In this document: positions 22,223-33,403 of the stretch, piece after piece
How positions within the stretch are numbered: position 1 is the stretch's first letter
Layout of the letters: each line of letters starts with the position of its first letter
Assembly (NCBI GenBank): GCA_905221605.1
Contig: CAJNDS010002246.1
Span: 62,001-126,000 of the forward strand
DNA from: Symbiodinium natans
Taxonomy: Eukaryota > Sar > Dinophyceae > Suessiales > Symbiodiniaceae
Reading direction: 5' to 3'
Length of the DNA stretch: 64,000 nucleotides
Notes under the pieces: generated by a model
Told to the model about the DNA's origin: nothing
Database searches by the model: none
The model's input: the letters and a program-made list of their open reading frames with translations, nothing else
Program-made: the position numbers and the translations under genes

Positions 22223-22646
22223 CGCAATTCACAAACCCTGAACCCTAAACCCTATAAACCCTTAACCCTAAACCCTAAACCCTGAACCCTGAACCATACA
22301 CCCTAAAAAGCCCTGCAACCCTAGCCCTACGCCGGGCGCCTGCCCGCCACCCGACTGCGGCTCCCAAAGATCTCGATCCTACGCTAAAAGGCTACATGCT
22401 CCCAAGTCCATAAAGCCACTGGTTGCCCCAAACCCCCCAAACCCCAAACACCCCAAACCCCAAACCCTAAACCAGAAACCCTAAACCAGAAACCTTAAAC
22501 CCCTAAACCCGTAAACCCCTAAACCCTAGACCCCAAACCCGAAACCCTAGAGCAAACCAAGGGTCGCTTTTTCGCGACAGGAGGGTTCTGAGCAGACCCA
22601 GACTGAGCAGGAGTGGCACTGCCTCTTCGCAGAGCGGAACCGACCG

Positions 22647-22760
22647 GTTCAGGGTTTAGGGTTTAGGGTTTAGGGTTTAGGGTTTAGGGTTTAGGGTTGA
22701 GGGTTGAGGGTTGAGGGTTGAGGGTTTAGGGTTTAGGGTTTAGGGTTTAGGGTTTAGGTT
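22647..22760 (+). repeat. Telomeric tract with internal TTGAGGG block
   Basis: Six TTTAGGG units, then four TTGAGGG units, then about seven TTTAGGG units with a few variants. The variant block is contiguous, as in other tracts here. Confidence 0.92.
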
Positions 22761-23379
22761 TTAGCGTTTAGGGTTTAGGGTTTGGGGTTTGGGTTTTAGG
22801 GTTTGGGGTTTAGGGTTTAGAGGGTTTAGGGCTCAGGTTTTAAGGCCCGAAGCCCCCAAAGCCTCTATAACCCCAAAAGGCCGCAAAACCCGATTGCCCT
22901 TGACAACTCTCCCCCAACGCTCAAAACCGTAAAGCCCTGAAGCCCTTGAACCAAACTAAACAAACCTCAAGCCCTAATCCCTACCGAAAATTTCAAACCC
23001 TCTGAGCCAACAGCCCCACACCATCTTACTCTGCCCAATGCACATGAGCCTGTTAATGCCCTAACCCTGATACCCCGTAACCCTAAGCCCTGTTTAATTT
23101 AGTAAGCCCGAAACCCCTCAACCCTAACCCTAAGCCCTAAACCCTAAAAGCCTAAGACCCTGAACCCCAAACCCGGAGGCTTATAAGGGAACCTTAACCC
23201 TAAAAATCGATAAGAAAGGCCTACTGTGGGTCTTGGTGTTCAGTTTCTTTAGAAAAAAAAGGCACATACCAACAAAACGGGTCCAAACTGGCAAGCGTAA
23301 CCCTCATTCATGCTTCGCAAATTCAAAGGAGCAAATTGCCAACCCTAAGCCCTATAAACCCTAAAAACCCCAACCCCTC

Positions 23380-23478
23380 CTTGGTGCCCCAGTAAGCATA
23401 ATAAAATAAGGGCACCCTTTTTGGGGTTGGTTGCTTCATAAGGGACCTAGAACCAAAACAAACAGGGTAAAAGGACCC
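23380..23478 (+). mobile_element. Family F element, right end cut by a telomeric tract
   Basis: GTGCCCCAGTAAGC, AAGGGCACCCTTTTTGGGG, TTCATAAGGGACC and AAACAGGGTAAAAGG follow the family F order. The expected end (ACTGGGC...CTAG) is missing, and a CCCTAAA tract starts at 23477. Confidence 0.6.
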
Positions 23479-23835
23479 TGAACCCTAAACCCTAAACCCT
23501 AAACCCTAAACCCTAAACCCTAAACCCTAAACCCTAAATCCTAAACCCTAAACCCTAAACCTCATCCCAGGTGCACGTGGCCAGGTACCGGGCCGACCCG
23601 CTGGCAGCAGTGGCATTCGCCGGGGTTCCTGGGCGTGGGTTTTTGTGCCGGGGGGGGGGGGGGGGGGGGGGTCTTAAAGGGGTTAGGGCTTTAGGGTTTA
23701 GGGTTTAGGGTTTAGGGTTTAGGGCAAGGGGGGCTCAGGGCTGTAGGGTGTTTCTGAGGGGGGGTGCTTTCTTGGGCTGTACTGTAACAGGGCGACCGTG
23801 GAAGCAGGAAACTCTAATCGGCAATCGCGTCTGAG

Positions 23836-23945
23836 CTTGGCTGCACTTAGGAGGGTAGCTATAAATTAAATTTTTAGCTGTCTTGGTAGGAAACCCAATA
23901 AACCCAAAAAAGGCTAAGGATCTAAAGTTACAGTAAAGCACCACA
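23836..23945. repeat. Dispersed 110-bp repeat J, copy 2
   Basis: Same ends and length as 15471-15580, with few substitutions. Flanking sequences differ from copy 1, so both boundaries are sharp. It sits inside an otherwise unassigned segment. Confidence 0.8.
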
Positions 23946-24668
23946 AAGGAAGATACCCCTGCTGGCCATCAAGCCGTTGAGCGGAGTTGCTGGACAAGAT
24001 GCCTAGTCATGCACCAAGCAGTGCACGGACATGACAATTTCTAAGAAATTGTTTGCCTCCTGCTGGCACCAGCTAGCATGCCAGGCTTCATCCTCGGCCA
24101 CGGCCTTCACCGGCCATCCTACAACCCCAAACCCCCTACAAAACGCAAACCCTCAACCCTCAACCGTGTCAATATGCCCAACAAAAAACCTGGGCATCAA
24201 ACGCCAAGCCCTGCAATCTCCGGACAAAAATGAAAAACCCTAAGCCCCATCCCAACTACACCAGCCGCGCCCCACTGCAGCGCAAACACGAAGGAATAGA
24301 TGACATGATATCGTATCATACTATTGGAAAAATTCTGCTATATTATATAGCAATATACATAATATGAATACGTTACAACTTTGAGTAAGAAGCATGGTCT
24401 GGTATGGAATTGATATCATATCATGTATGTCGTCTGTTTCATGTGTGTGTTTAGGACTAAGGTTCCAGGCATTAGGGTGCCTGGGACCCTGAGTTATCCC
24501 TAGTGGGGCATCCCCCGACACCCTAAAACTCTAAACCCCTACCCCCCCCCCAACCCCCCAAAACAAAACAAAAAAAAAAAAAAAAAAAAAACGAAAAAGA
24601 GACCCTAAACCCAAGAACAAAAGCAAAAAAACCCTAGCAACCCTCCTACAAGCCGCTAAGGCATCCCC

Positions 24669-24792
24669 CTACAGGGTGGGGCCCCCTAGTTATAAGTAGA
24701 TATAAGGGCCCTAAATTGGGTTATAAGGACCCTAAGTTAGGTTCTAAGTCCCTGAACTACAGTCAGTATAGTAAGGGGGCCCCACCCTGTAG
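24669..24792. mobile_element. Family E inverted-repeat element
   Basis: The left end CTACAGGGTGGGGCCCCCTA is the inverse of the right end AGGGGGCCCCACCCTGTAG. Between them are two related blocks, AAATTGGGTTATAAGGACCC and TAAGTTAGGTTCTAAGTCCC. About 124 bp. Copies at 40953 and 51011 share the whole body. Confidence 0.82.
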
Positions 24793-25212
24793 AAACTCGA
24801 AGCCGCGGCTCTCGGGCGACGTCGCAGCCCAGTCCCCTGGCTTTGCAGGGATTAGGGTGCCCAGGGTTTAGGGTCTTTAGGGGTTAAGGCTTCAGGGCCT
24901 TTAGGGTTTAGGGTTTAGGGTTTAGGGCTTAGGGTTTAGGGTTCAGGGTTTAGGGTTCAGGGCAAGTAGGGCTTCGGGCCTAGGGTCTCGGGATGCCTGG
25001 GTCGGGCCTTGAAGCCACCCGCTCGAGCGCGTCTTCACGTAGGCGCGGGGGACGGCGCAATGCCTGCAGCCAGCTTTGCGTTGTGTCTTGGGATGATTAC
25101 GTGGTCCCTCAGGGTTTAGGGTTTAGGGTTTAGGGTTGAGGGTTGAGGGTTCAGGGTTTAGGGTTCCCTGAATATGGGAACCTTGAAAGGGGAGCCCTTA
25201 CATACCGAACCC

Positions 25213-25371
25213 AAAGGAGGTAGGGGACCATATTAAGGGACCATGTAGCCCTAAACCCTAAACCCTAAACCCTAAACCCTAAACCCTAAACCCTAAACCC
25301 TAAACCCTAAACCCTAAACCCCAGCAACTACCTCCGTTAAAGGAGGTGGGGGACCATGTTAAGGGACCATG
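25213..25371. repeat. Telomeric tract bracketed by a 33-bp duplication
   Basis: The segment 25213-25245 (starting AAAGGAGGTAGGGGACCAT) recurs at 25339-25371 with two substitutions. Between them is a perfect CCCTAAA tract of about ten units (25249-25321) plus 17 bp of unassigned sequence. This is one of the strongest cases of a telomeric insertion with target duplication. Confidence 0.8.
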
Positions 25372-25433
25372 AAAGTCCAAGCCACCGCGGACCCCACCAA
25401 CCGAGGCAGGGCTTGCAAACGGCCGCTCGCACG

Positions 25434-25580
25434 GTTTAGGGTTTAGGGTTTAGGGTTTAGGGTTTAGGGTTTAGGGTTTAGGGTTTAGGGTTTAGGGTTT
25501 AGGGTTTAGGGTTTAGGGCTTAGGGCTTAGGGCTTAGGGTTAGGGTTTAGGGTTTAGGGTTTAGGGTTTACGGTTTAGGG
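25434..25580 (+). repeat. Long telomeric tract with CTTAGGG block
   Basis: About twelve perfect TTTAGGG units, then three CTTAGGG units, one short unit and four further TTTAGGG units. Confidence 0.93.
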
Positions 25581-25620
25581 CCCCGATCTAAACATTCAAA
25601 CTTTCGCAGACACCTAGTGT

Positions 25621-25773
25621 TGCTGCAAGACCTTGAACCGAATTCGCCAGAAAGCCAACCGACAATACATGGAAGTTGCCTTGCTAGGCAAGTTCTATGA
25701 CAGGTGTATTGATTTTTCTAACTTGCGCATGGACACAAGTCTATTCAAAACACAGGATGACAACCAACATACT
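25621..25773 (+). pseudogene. Possible coding remnant, unidentified
   Basis: One plus-strand frame of 51 codons (TGA at 25774) reads like protein, not repeat: it is rich in charged and mixed residues, with the local string RQYMEVALLGKFYDRCIDF. It opens after a TAG at 25615 and has no start codon of its own, so at best it is a single exon or fragment. I do not recognise a family. It lies in a telomere-free pocket, which is the only contextual support. Chance remains quite possible. Confidence 0.2.
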
Positions 25774-26688
25774 TGAGGTGCCTTTTGCAGAAGCACGGCT
25801 TCCAAAAAAAAAAATGATGATAAACATTCCACATGCTTGGAAAACTACACAAGACTTATTATGCTGCATACATTCGTACGTCAGGGGTTCGACGAAGTTC
25901 GGTGAACGCCTCCCAGCCGGTCAAAACCAGCAATAGGTACTGCAAGGCATATACGATAATCGATGCCGAACATCGGCCCTAACCCGTAAACTGTAAACCC
26001 CAAACCACCCGCAAACGCCCTAAAAACCCCCCGAAACCTTCAAAACACTAAACCCTAAACCCTAAACCCTCAAACCCCCAAGAAACGAAATCCCCAAGCG
26101 CCCAAACCCCGAAGCCATCGGCCCCGGAAACACAGCCGTCCTCAGGGTGAGGCCCTGCTGCCGGCAGCCATTGCAAGGCACGCATTTCCAACCCTTCTTG
26201 TGGTACCTCCAACGTGGGTTTAGGGTTTAGGGTTTGGGGTTTGGGGTTTAGGGTTTGGGGGTTTGGGATTTAGGGGGGTTTCGGAAGCCTTGGGAGTCTT
26301 AGGGTTAAGGGCTTAAGGATTCAACGTGCGGGGTTTATAGGGCTTCCGAGATGAGATGGTTCAGGGTTTGGGGTTGACTTTTGGCGAGGCTTGTTTGGCG
26401 GATACTCACTTCAGGGTCAAGTTTATCAAGACGTCCTTAACCCTAAGCCCTAAACCCTAAACTCTAAACTCTAGACTCTAAACCCTGCACCCTAAACCCT
26501 AAACCCAAGCCCTGGTTCCTAAACCCCGAAGCAGACCCAACACCTAAGCTCTAACCCCTAATTTAGGGTTCAGGGTTTAGGGTTTCGGGTTTCGGGTTTA
26601 GGGAACTTTTTAGTGGCCCCCAAACAGAGGAAGCCCATGCACAATAGTAGGTGAATACTAAGGGCCTGGGAGTATGTGGTCCCTTATG

Positions 26689-26890
26689 TTGCGATGTTCC
26701 CCCTTATACTAACAGTCCGCAATGGGGATTATGTTACCCCTATTAGAATCCCTATCACCCTCAGGTCCATGTACCTACATAGTATGTACTTGGCCCTAAA
26801 GCTTCTGCATAGGATCCCCTTTAGGGCCCAAGTATCTACGATATAGGTACATGGACACTTTGGGTTAAGGACTGTTCGTATAAGGGACTA
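26689..26890. mobile_element. Family D element interrupted by a family A element
   Basis: Left part 26689-26757 (GCGATGTTCCCCCTTATACT, ATTAGAATCCCTAT) and right part from 26865 (TTAAGGACTGTTCGTATAAG) are the two halves of family D as seen intact at 39931-40039. A family A element sits between them. The right terminus of D is decayed. The nesting shows that this A copy is younger than this D copy. Confidence 0.75.
26758..26864. mobile_element. Family A element nested in family D
   Basis: Starts CCCTCAGGTCCATGTACC and ends GGTACATGGACACTTTGGG. It is flanked by TCA on the left (26755-26757) and TTA on the right (26865-26867). The intact family D copy has TTA at this point, so the left TCA is best read as a one-base change in a TTA target duplication. 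Confidence 0.82.
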
Positions 26891-27575
26891 CATGGTCCTG
26901 AAATTTTCCCTACGAATATATGCACCTACGATGCCTGTTATAAGGCTTGCATGAGGCCTCCGGCTGTTCGGGCTTTTTTCAATTGGAGCTTGGTTTAGGG
27001 GTAAGGTTTAGGGTTTGGGGCTCAGGGCAAAAATAGGCCAGATCGCCGCCAGCGCCCGGCCATCGGTTTCAAGGAACTCGCCAGTTGCAGCTTCTCAAGA
27101 TTCGACATCTGCTTCTGCGAGGGCCTTTCGCCGCAGCCAGCACAGCTTTGAAACTCAAGTGGTCCAGCCCTCAGCTCTCGCTTGTTGAAGGATTTTTGTC
27201 CATCTCCTGCGCTTGCTCACGATCTCTCAACTCAGCCACTCTGCCCGCCCTCTTCTCATGCCGCGACCACCGCTGGCATCAGACTGCTGACTTTCAACCT
27301 ATACTGCTCTAACAACACAGCTGTGGTTTGAGAGCAGAAGAAAATTGCGAAGTTACAATCGCTGCTGAGCCCAGATCTCAATCCCCTAAACCCTAAAGCC
27401 CCTGTTTGGCCCAAGTCTGGAAGTAGAGGCGGCTACGAAATGCACCAAGCTATAGCTTCCCTTGCCAGTGACAAACCCTCAAGACGCTGAGCGCGCCCCT
27501 GGGTTGTGGGGTTTAGGGTTTAGGGTGTAGGGTTTAGGGTTTAGGGTTTAGGGTTTTGGGGCAGCCGACCATATT

Positions 27576-27690
27576 CTACTAATTGCTTCAGAAACCCGAA
27601 AAAATCAAAAATATCCTCCTTATCAAGGGTAGAGCAATATAGGCTAGGGATTTTTTTTTTGGGGGGGGGGGGGGGCTCTTATAGTATTCA
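27576..27690. mobile_element. Family G element, right arm decayed
   Basis: CTACTAATTGCTTCAGAAAC at the left, an internal run of about 10 T and 15 G (27650-27675), then CTCTTATAGTATTCAG at the right, a mutated form of the usual GCAAATAGTAG end. Confidence 0.6.
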
Positions 27691-28146
27691 GCTACCCTTA
27701 GACATGTGGCAGCTTCTCTTGATTCTGGTCCCGTTTTGGGGGGTTCATATTGCAATACGGAGCCTGATGATTGTCAAACCGCAAAGGGCCCCTAAACCCT
27801 AAACCCTAAACCCTAAACACTAAACCCATATTTTTTGGGCTACGCCCAAAAACTTCCCCAGGCGCACTTGCGACCAATGCATCTGCGCCCGGCCACCAGG
27901 CAGGGGTAGCAGAAGAAACCGCCCCTGAAGCAGCAACGGAGCATGCACCGTTCCGTGGGCTTGAAGCGACAGTTAGGGGCAGTCTTATGATTGCCCTCCA
28001 AACAACCCTAAACAAAGGGGACACTTTAGATCTGCTGCTTTGCGTACTACTGGTAGAAAACAAGCTGGACCACTTGGGGTTCAGGGTTCCGGGTTTAACT
28101 TGGTAGCCCTAAACCCTTAACCCTAAACGCTAAACCCTAAACCCCT

Positions 28147-28235
28147 ATTGTAATAAGGGTACCCTTTTTGGGGCTGGTTTCTTTTACAAGGGCACCCAGA
28201 ACCCAAACAGGGCAAAAGGGTACCAGTGGGCTACC
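28147..28235 (+). mobile_element. Family F element, left end missing
   Basis: GTAATAAGGGTACCCTTTTT, GGGGCTGGTTTC, ACAAGGGCACCCAGAACCC and AAAAGGGTACCAGTGGGC follow the family F order. A CCCTAAA tract occupies the place of the left terminus. Confidence 0.6.
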
Positions 28236-28429
28236 CTAACCCTAAACCCTAACCCCTAAACCCTAAACCCTAAACCCTAAAGCCTAAACCACGCAGCTAC
28301 CAAGTTAAGGTAGGTCTGTGCTTCGAGTTGAGGCTCAAGGCTTTAGGGCGCTTGGTTGCGAGCTCTCCACTCTACATAAGCTGCACGGCAGCTGCATAGT
28401 CTCGACTAACCTGCTGTCAGGTACCGGTT

Positions 28430-28512
28430 TAGGGTTTAGGGTTTAGGGTTTAGGGTTTAGGGTTTAGGGTTTAGGGTTTAGGGTTTAGGGTAAACCCTGA
28501 GCCCAAACCCCT
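28430..28512. repeat. Head-to-head telomeric junction
   Basis: About nine TTTAGGG units end at GGGTAAACCC, where the sequence turns into CCCTGAGCCCAAACCCC in the opposite orientation. It has the polarity of an end-to-end fusion but the second arm is only a few decayed units, so this may be a chance abutment. Confidence 0.6.
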
Positions 28513-28789
28513 CAACTCCAACCCTTACATGCTCTCAGCTTCGGCAGTGCCGGCGCAGCTCTGATCATCGAACCCCCCGCACCCCCTACTCTGCGTACAC
28601 GAGTACACGAGTGCTACTAGAAAACTGAAGATTCCCGGCTTAGGGCTTAGGGCTTAGAGCTTAGGGTTTAGGGTTTAGGGTTTAGGGTTTTGAGTTTTAG
28701 GGTTTTAGGGTTTAGGGCTTAGGGCTCAGGGCTTTGGAGTCGAGGGCTGAAGGCTGCGGGTTTAGGGTTTAGGGTCCTCAAAACACCCT

Positions 28790-28790
<1 letters not shown>

Positions 28791-28831
<41 letters not shown>
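28791..28831 (+). repeat. (AC)n microsatellite
   Basis: About 20 AC dinucleotides growing directly out of a CCCTAAACAC telomeric unit. Confidence 0.97.
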
Positions 28832-28834
<3 letters not shown>

Positions 28835-29050
28835 CAAGTCTTTGTATCTGGGCCGCCCTAGGGAAGGGAGCTATTCACTGTAAACCATGGGAACCCTTCA
28901 TGCTGCAAATGCCTGCAACCACCCTAAACCCTAAAAACCCCAAAAGCCCTAACAACCCTCAAAACCCTATAAACCCTGCAAAACCTGCAAACCCTGTAAA
29001 CCCTGTAAACCCAATAAACCCGATGACCCCTACAAGCCCGCTTACCGCTC

Positions 29051-29217
29051 ACGCAGGCAAGGGACTAAAGGAGGGGCCCTTATAAGGGACCTTAGGGGCT
29101 ATTTAGGGGCTATTTGGGGGCTACTTGGGTATATAGGGACTATAGAAGGTATGTATAGGAATAAGATTAAGGGTCCCTTCTAGGGGTCCCTCCTTTTGCC
29201 CCTTAACGCAGGCAAGG
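29051..29217. mobile_element. Foldback element (H) flanked by a 12-bp direct repeat
   Basis: The left arm around AAAGGAGGGGCCCTTATAAG (29067-) pairs inversely with the right arm GGGGTCCCTCCTTTT (to 29197). ACGCAGGCAAGG lies on both outer sides (29051-29062 and 29206-29217). The repeat could be a long target duplication. The interior repeats GGGGCTATTT twice. Confidence 0.6.
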
Positions 29218-30206
29218 TGCGGATAGCATAGCCAGTTTCCCCTCCTGCAGGTGGAAAAGGGTTTCGGCCCCTTGAAACGTCAACCCTTGACCATAAAACC
29301 CCAAAACCCCAAAACCGTTTAGGATTTACACCATATTTAGGTCCCTGGAAGTATATGTAGGGCTAGGTGTTCTGGGGTTTCCAGGGCTTAGGTTTAAATG
29401 CTGCATGGGTGCGGTTCTTCCTCACCTGCAGCCTTTACTACTGATATTGAAGCCGCTCCGCACGTACCCTACTGAAAACGACGTTGAAACCCAAAGCCTT
29501 AAAATTCCCCAATGGCTTCTTAGTGGTTCATTTCGAGTTTGAGAATGATTGATGCCCCCGAATTACCGTGAAACCCCAGTGGAGAGCCGGTACACATTAC
29601 CGGGGTCTAGGGTTTTAGGGTTTTAGGGTGGCACTTGGAGTTGCAGCTTCGTCCGCTTCTAGTCACACAAAGACTCGACAAGCCTGCACGTCACAACACT
29701 TGGGCTGTCCAATTCGCGTGTATTTAGGGTTTTTGGGCTAGGGATATGGTTTAGGGCTTATGGTCTAGGGCTTAGGGTTTAGGGCTGATGGTGTAGGGCT
29801 TAGGACCTAGGGTTAAGGGGAAAGGGTGTCCTAGCCTAAGAAGCTGCAGCCAATCAATGAGTCATATGAAGGCTGTCAGTCAGTATGCCTGAATGCTATG
29901 AACATGTGACACAGGTCCACATACAATATCCGCCAAAAGGACTACGGGTAAGGTCTAAGACTCATTTTTTCGCTTAATTCATTGGAAGCACGTCTATCTG
30001 ACCCATACGTCAGCACCCTGGCGCCCTAAACCCTAAACCCTAAACCCCAAACCCCAAGCCCCAACCCCTAAACCCCAAACCCTAAACCCTATAAAGCCTA
30101 AACCCTAAACCCCTAAACCCTACAGCCAAGCTTCTCCACCATCTTCACCAAGGGAGGAAGGTCAAGCTGCCTTGGAGAAGAAAGCTGCGGCTGGAACATG
30201 CTCACA

Positions 30207-30418
30207 GCCTAAGGGTCCATGTAGCCATATATAGGTTTAGGGTTTAGGGTTTAGGGTTTGGGGTTTAGGGTTTAGGGTTTAGGGTTTAGGGTTTAGGGTT
30301 TCGGGTTTAGGGTTTAGGGTTTAGGGTTTAGATAGTACATACCTGGGCCCTAAAGCTACTGGATCGGAACTCCTTTAAGGCCCAAGTATATCCTACATGG
30401 GTACATGGACCCTTTGGG
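30207..30418. mobile_element. Family A element split by a telomeric tract, target duplication ACA
   Basis: The left end GCCTAAGGGTCCATGTAGCC and right end GGTACATGGACCCTTTGGG belong to one family A element. ACA flanks both sides (30204-30206 and 30419-30421). A TTTAGGG tract of about fourteen units (30231-30331) interrupts the left arm at CATATA/TAGTACATAC. Without it the element would have nearly normal length, so the tract is an insertion. Confidence 0.85.
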
Positions 30419-32450
30419 ACAGCAGGCACAAACACACTCCAAATCGTCGTAGGTACGAACGCAAAGCCCTACACCCAAAGCCTAACACCCAAGACCCCAA
30501 CCCTAAACCCTAAAGCCTAAACCCTAAAACCTAAAACCTAAACCCTAAACCCTACACCCCCCAAAAAGTCGGAGCCCTCAGAGCCATCAGGGGCTCTGAA
30601 CTTTGAACCCCATATGGGCCCCAAAGTTTAATTAGGGTTTAGGGTTTAGGGTTTAGGGTTTTTTTCGGATTTAGGGCACCAGGAAACTCCCCAACGTGGC
30701 TTGAAGGCGGTCGGCCCTGTTTGGTGGGTACCTTACTCTGTAAGAAACACAGAAACAGCCGGAAACTTAAACCCTAAACCTACAACAAGCCTATAGCACT
30801 GTATAACAACCCTACAAACACCCTGCCCAAAAAAAACACATAGAATCCCTGTAACACCCTGTACAACCCTAAGCCTATAAGACCATATACAAACTGTATA
30901 AAACCTAAAAACCCTAAACCCCACTTGCGGCAAGTCTCGGATTCAGGAACCCGAACCAAAGTCAAGACTTTACTAGGATGACGCTTAAGACGCTCTGAAG
31001 AACATTCCTAAGCATTATCCTCTTAAACCCAATAAGGGAAAGCATAGAGTGTCCCAAGGGTCTACCTAGTCCACCAAACCACCCCTCAACAATCGGGATC
31101 TTGTTATGTTCATGTCGGGTTTAGGGTATAGGTTTTGGGGCTTTGGTCAGCTAACAGTTTATCAGTCCTCGGCTGGGCTATGTTAACTCAAGTGAACCCA
31201 GCCTGTAACCCGGCAAGGGGACGTCAAACCCCACCTGAAGCCCAAACTCCATATAGGCTTTCAGCCCGAGCAACCCTAACCACTGCGCCAGCCATATCTC
31301 AAACCTGTCAACCTCAAATCGTGAAGACGCCCTAGACCCTAAGCCCTAAGCCAGAATTACCCTAAACCCTAGGCCCTAAACCCTAAACCCTAAACCTTAA
31401 ACCCTAAACCCTAAGCCAGCTGTGGCTCCGGGGTAGTGTTGTCCGCTCGCTGGCCCGATCAATTCCTAGGCACAAGGGCGCGGGATGTGACGCGAAGTGC
31501 TGGGCTTTACTTGCTAGCAATTCATAGTGAGTTAAGTCTCCTCTGTCCCTGTCTATATATATATATACATATGCTAGCCATGGAAAATAAAAGTAACTAT
31601 ATGTGAATATACATATATACATGCATACCTATATGATACATATATATATATACAATGTATCCATATAGTTTACGTATACATATACATCGCATACACATGC
31701 ATACATTTGTATGCACAGATACTTCGCGGAATAGATGGCCATCACCGCCAAGATTCGCCACTCCACTTTTCCGTTGGCAGATGCCTGCGGCAAGGAAGCT
31801 GTAAAGCACCCGGCACCCCACCCTAACACCTCGGGATCATCTCCATGTCTGCTTTTTTTTGGGCACCCTAAACCCTAATTAAACTCTAAGCTCTACAGCC
31901 TAAACTCCACAGCAAAGCCCAACCCTCGACCCGGCAACATCAAAGCCCCAGCGCTGTATCCTGTAGCCTCATCAGACTCGCAGCAGCCCCTAGAACCCAC
32001 CCTAAACCCCTTCCGCCAAGCCTCAACCCCACAAACACTCGACAACCCACCTTCCAAACTAGACAGAAAGCCCAGGTTAGGGTGTAAGGTTTTGGGCTTC
32101 GGGCTGCTGGGAGGGCAAATTTAGGAGATGTCGAGCCTTGAGGCTTTGGCTTGATCGGGCTTCCGTGCTCACCTCCCCCGCACACCCCGCCCGTCCCCCG
32201 CCCGTCCCCCCGCCACCCCTGCCAGGACAGGCCCAAGTGTACTTCCGTGTAGAGGGTTTAGTTTAGGCTTGGGTTTAGGGTTTAGGGTTCAGGGTTTAGG
32301 GTTCAGGATTCAGGGTTCAGGGTTTAGGGTTCCAGGTTCAGGGTTTCAGGTTTGCAGTCAAAGCTGCCTAACCCCTTTTTACACCCCTCGAACCCGAACA
32401 TGGTGTATACAGATACATACATACCGAGACATACAAGAAGTACACCCTGT

Positions 32451-32640
32451 CATCTATCTATCGGTATCTGTGTCTGTATCTGCATCTGTATTTGTATCTG
32501 TATCTGTATCTATTTCTGTATATATATATATATATTATTTATGTATTTAATTGTTCGTTGATTTTCTATTTACATTCATGTCTAGATTTATATCGCAATC
32601 CATCTATATATATATATATATGTATATGTATATACACATA
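32451..32640 (+). repeat. TATCTG and TATA microsatellite region
   Basis: About ten hexamers close to TATCTG (32460-32520), then TA runs at 32518-32535 and 32606-32632. Overlapping frames here encode repetitive isoleucine/tyrosine strings and are not genes. Confidence 0.9.
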
Positions 32641-33060
32641 TTTGAACACTCTTGGCCTGCATTTAGCTTGCAGTTTAGGGTTTAGGGGACAGAAGTACCT
32701 CACCATCTGAGCACCTCTTCGTGACAATGCTCTACCAAACATACTCGGAAATCTAGAGCCTGAGCCTCAAAGCCTCAAACCCAAACCAACAACATCCCAA
32801 GCCTGCATGAGGGAACCGTTCCCCGAACCAACCCGGCACCGTAAACACCCCCCCCCCCCCCCCACAATAGCTGTACCCCAAACCCCAAACCCCAAACCCC
32901 AAACCCCAAACCCCAAACCCTAAACACCAAACCCTAAACCCTAAACCCATCCCAAGCGTTAGCGCCTGATGCTGGACAAGTACTCGCTTCTTGGGGCCTT
33001 TGCCCCGGAAGTGTGCCTCTGTGCAGATTTGCTTCCGGGTTTGCAGTTCAGGGTTTAGGT

Positions 33061-33290
33061 TTTAGGGTGGTTTAGGGTTTAGGGTTAGGGTTTAGGGTTT
33101 AGGGTTTAGGGTTTAGGGTTTAGGGTTTAGGGTTTAGGGTTTAGGGTTTAGGTTTAGGGTTTAGGGTTTAGGGTTTAGGGTTTAGGGTGTAGGGTGTAGG
33201 GTGTAGGGTGTAGGGTTTAGGGTTTAGGGTTAAGGGTTTAGGTTTTAGGGTGGGTTAGGGTTAAGGATTAGGGTTAAGAGTTTAGGGGGG
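33061..33290 (+). repeat. Long variant telomeric tract
   Basis: Roughly eighteen TTTAGGG units with a few TTAGGG slips, then four consecutive GTGTAGG-type units (33187-33215), then decaying TTAAGGG and TTTAGGG units. Again a variant is present as a contiguous block. Confidence 0.92.
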
Positions 33291-33305
33291 TTAAGGGTTT
33301 ACTGG

Positions 33306-33403
33306 CTGTTTCTTAGTAGGGAATCAGGGAATGAGGTACCCGAACAAATCCCTTAAAGGGTATATATAGGGCCCTCATTCCCTGATTCCCTACTAAGAAC
33401 CAG
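33306..33403. mobile_element. Family C hairpin element, 98 bp
   Basis: Inverted arms of about 30 bp: CTGTTTCTTAGTAGGGAATC at the left and the inverse, ending CCCTACTAAGAACCAG, at the right. Same length as the copy at 6118-6215 but with a different AT-rich core. Confidence 0.8.

Larger units (their letters stand above)
20954..25212. other. Telomere-repeat mosaic, no gene seen
   Basis: Holds many telomeric tracts (21301-21410, 21515-21560 with a CCCTAAA-to-TTTAGGG turn, 21681-21790, 22647-22760, 23477-23560, 24900-24960) and poly-G/C runs (21227-21256, 23649-23671). The stretch 23946-24520 has few telomeric units and several 66-70 residue frames with no recognisable domain. An A-rich run is at 24563-24590. 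Confidence 0.7.
25372..29062. other. Telomere mosaic with a telomere-free stretch, no firm gene
   Basis: The stretch 25581-25975 is free of telomeric repeats and holds the possible coding remnant listed separately. 27040-27380 is likewise nearly free of them; it contains a 75-residue plus-strand frame (27085-27312) with no recognisable domain. The rest has tracts at 26217-26262, 26440-26510, 27508-27560, 28240-28290 and 28430-28495. Confidence 0.6.
29218..33305. other. Telomere mosaic with AT-rich microsatellites, no gene seen
   Basis: 29218-29990 and 31430-31850 carry few telomeric repeats. The second has TATATACATA-type runs (31550-31690) and overlapping minus-strand frames without recognisable domains. 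32451-32640 is a TATCTG/TATA microsatellite. 32878-32945 has seven CCCCAAA units, and 33061-33240 is a long TTTAGGG tract with a GTGTAGG block. The 98-residue frame at 31940-32236 has no recognisable domain. Confidence 0.65.

Noticed and set aside
28430-28512. Head-to-head telomeric junction as proof of an ancestral chromosome fusion
   Set aside because: The second arm is only a few decayed units. With so many tracts in both orientations, chance abutment is likely.
31404-31829. Minus-strand frames at 31.4-31.8 kb
   Set aside because: Mostly translations of TATATACATA microsatellite. The remainder is too short to support a gene.
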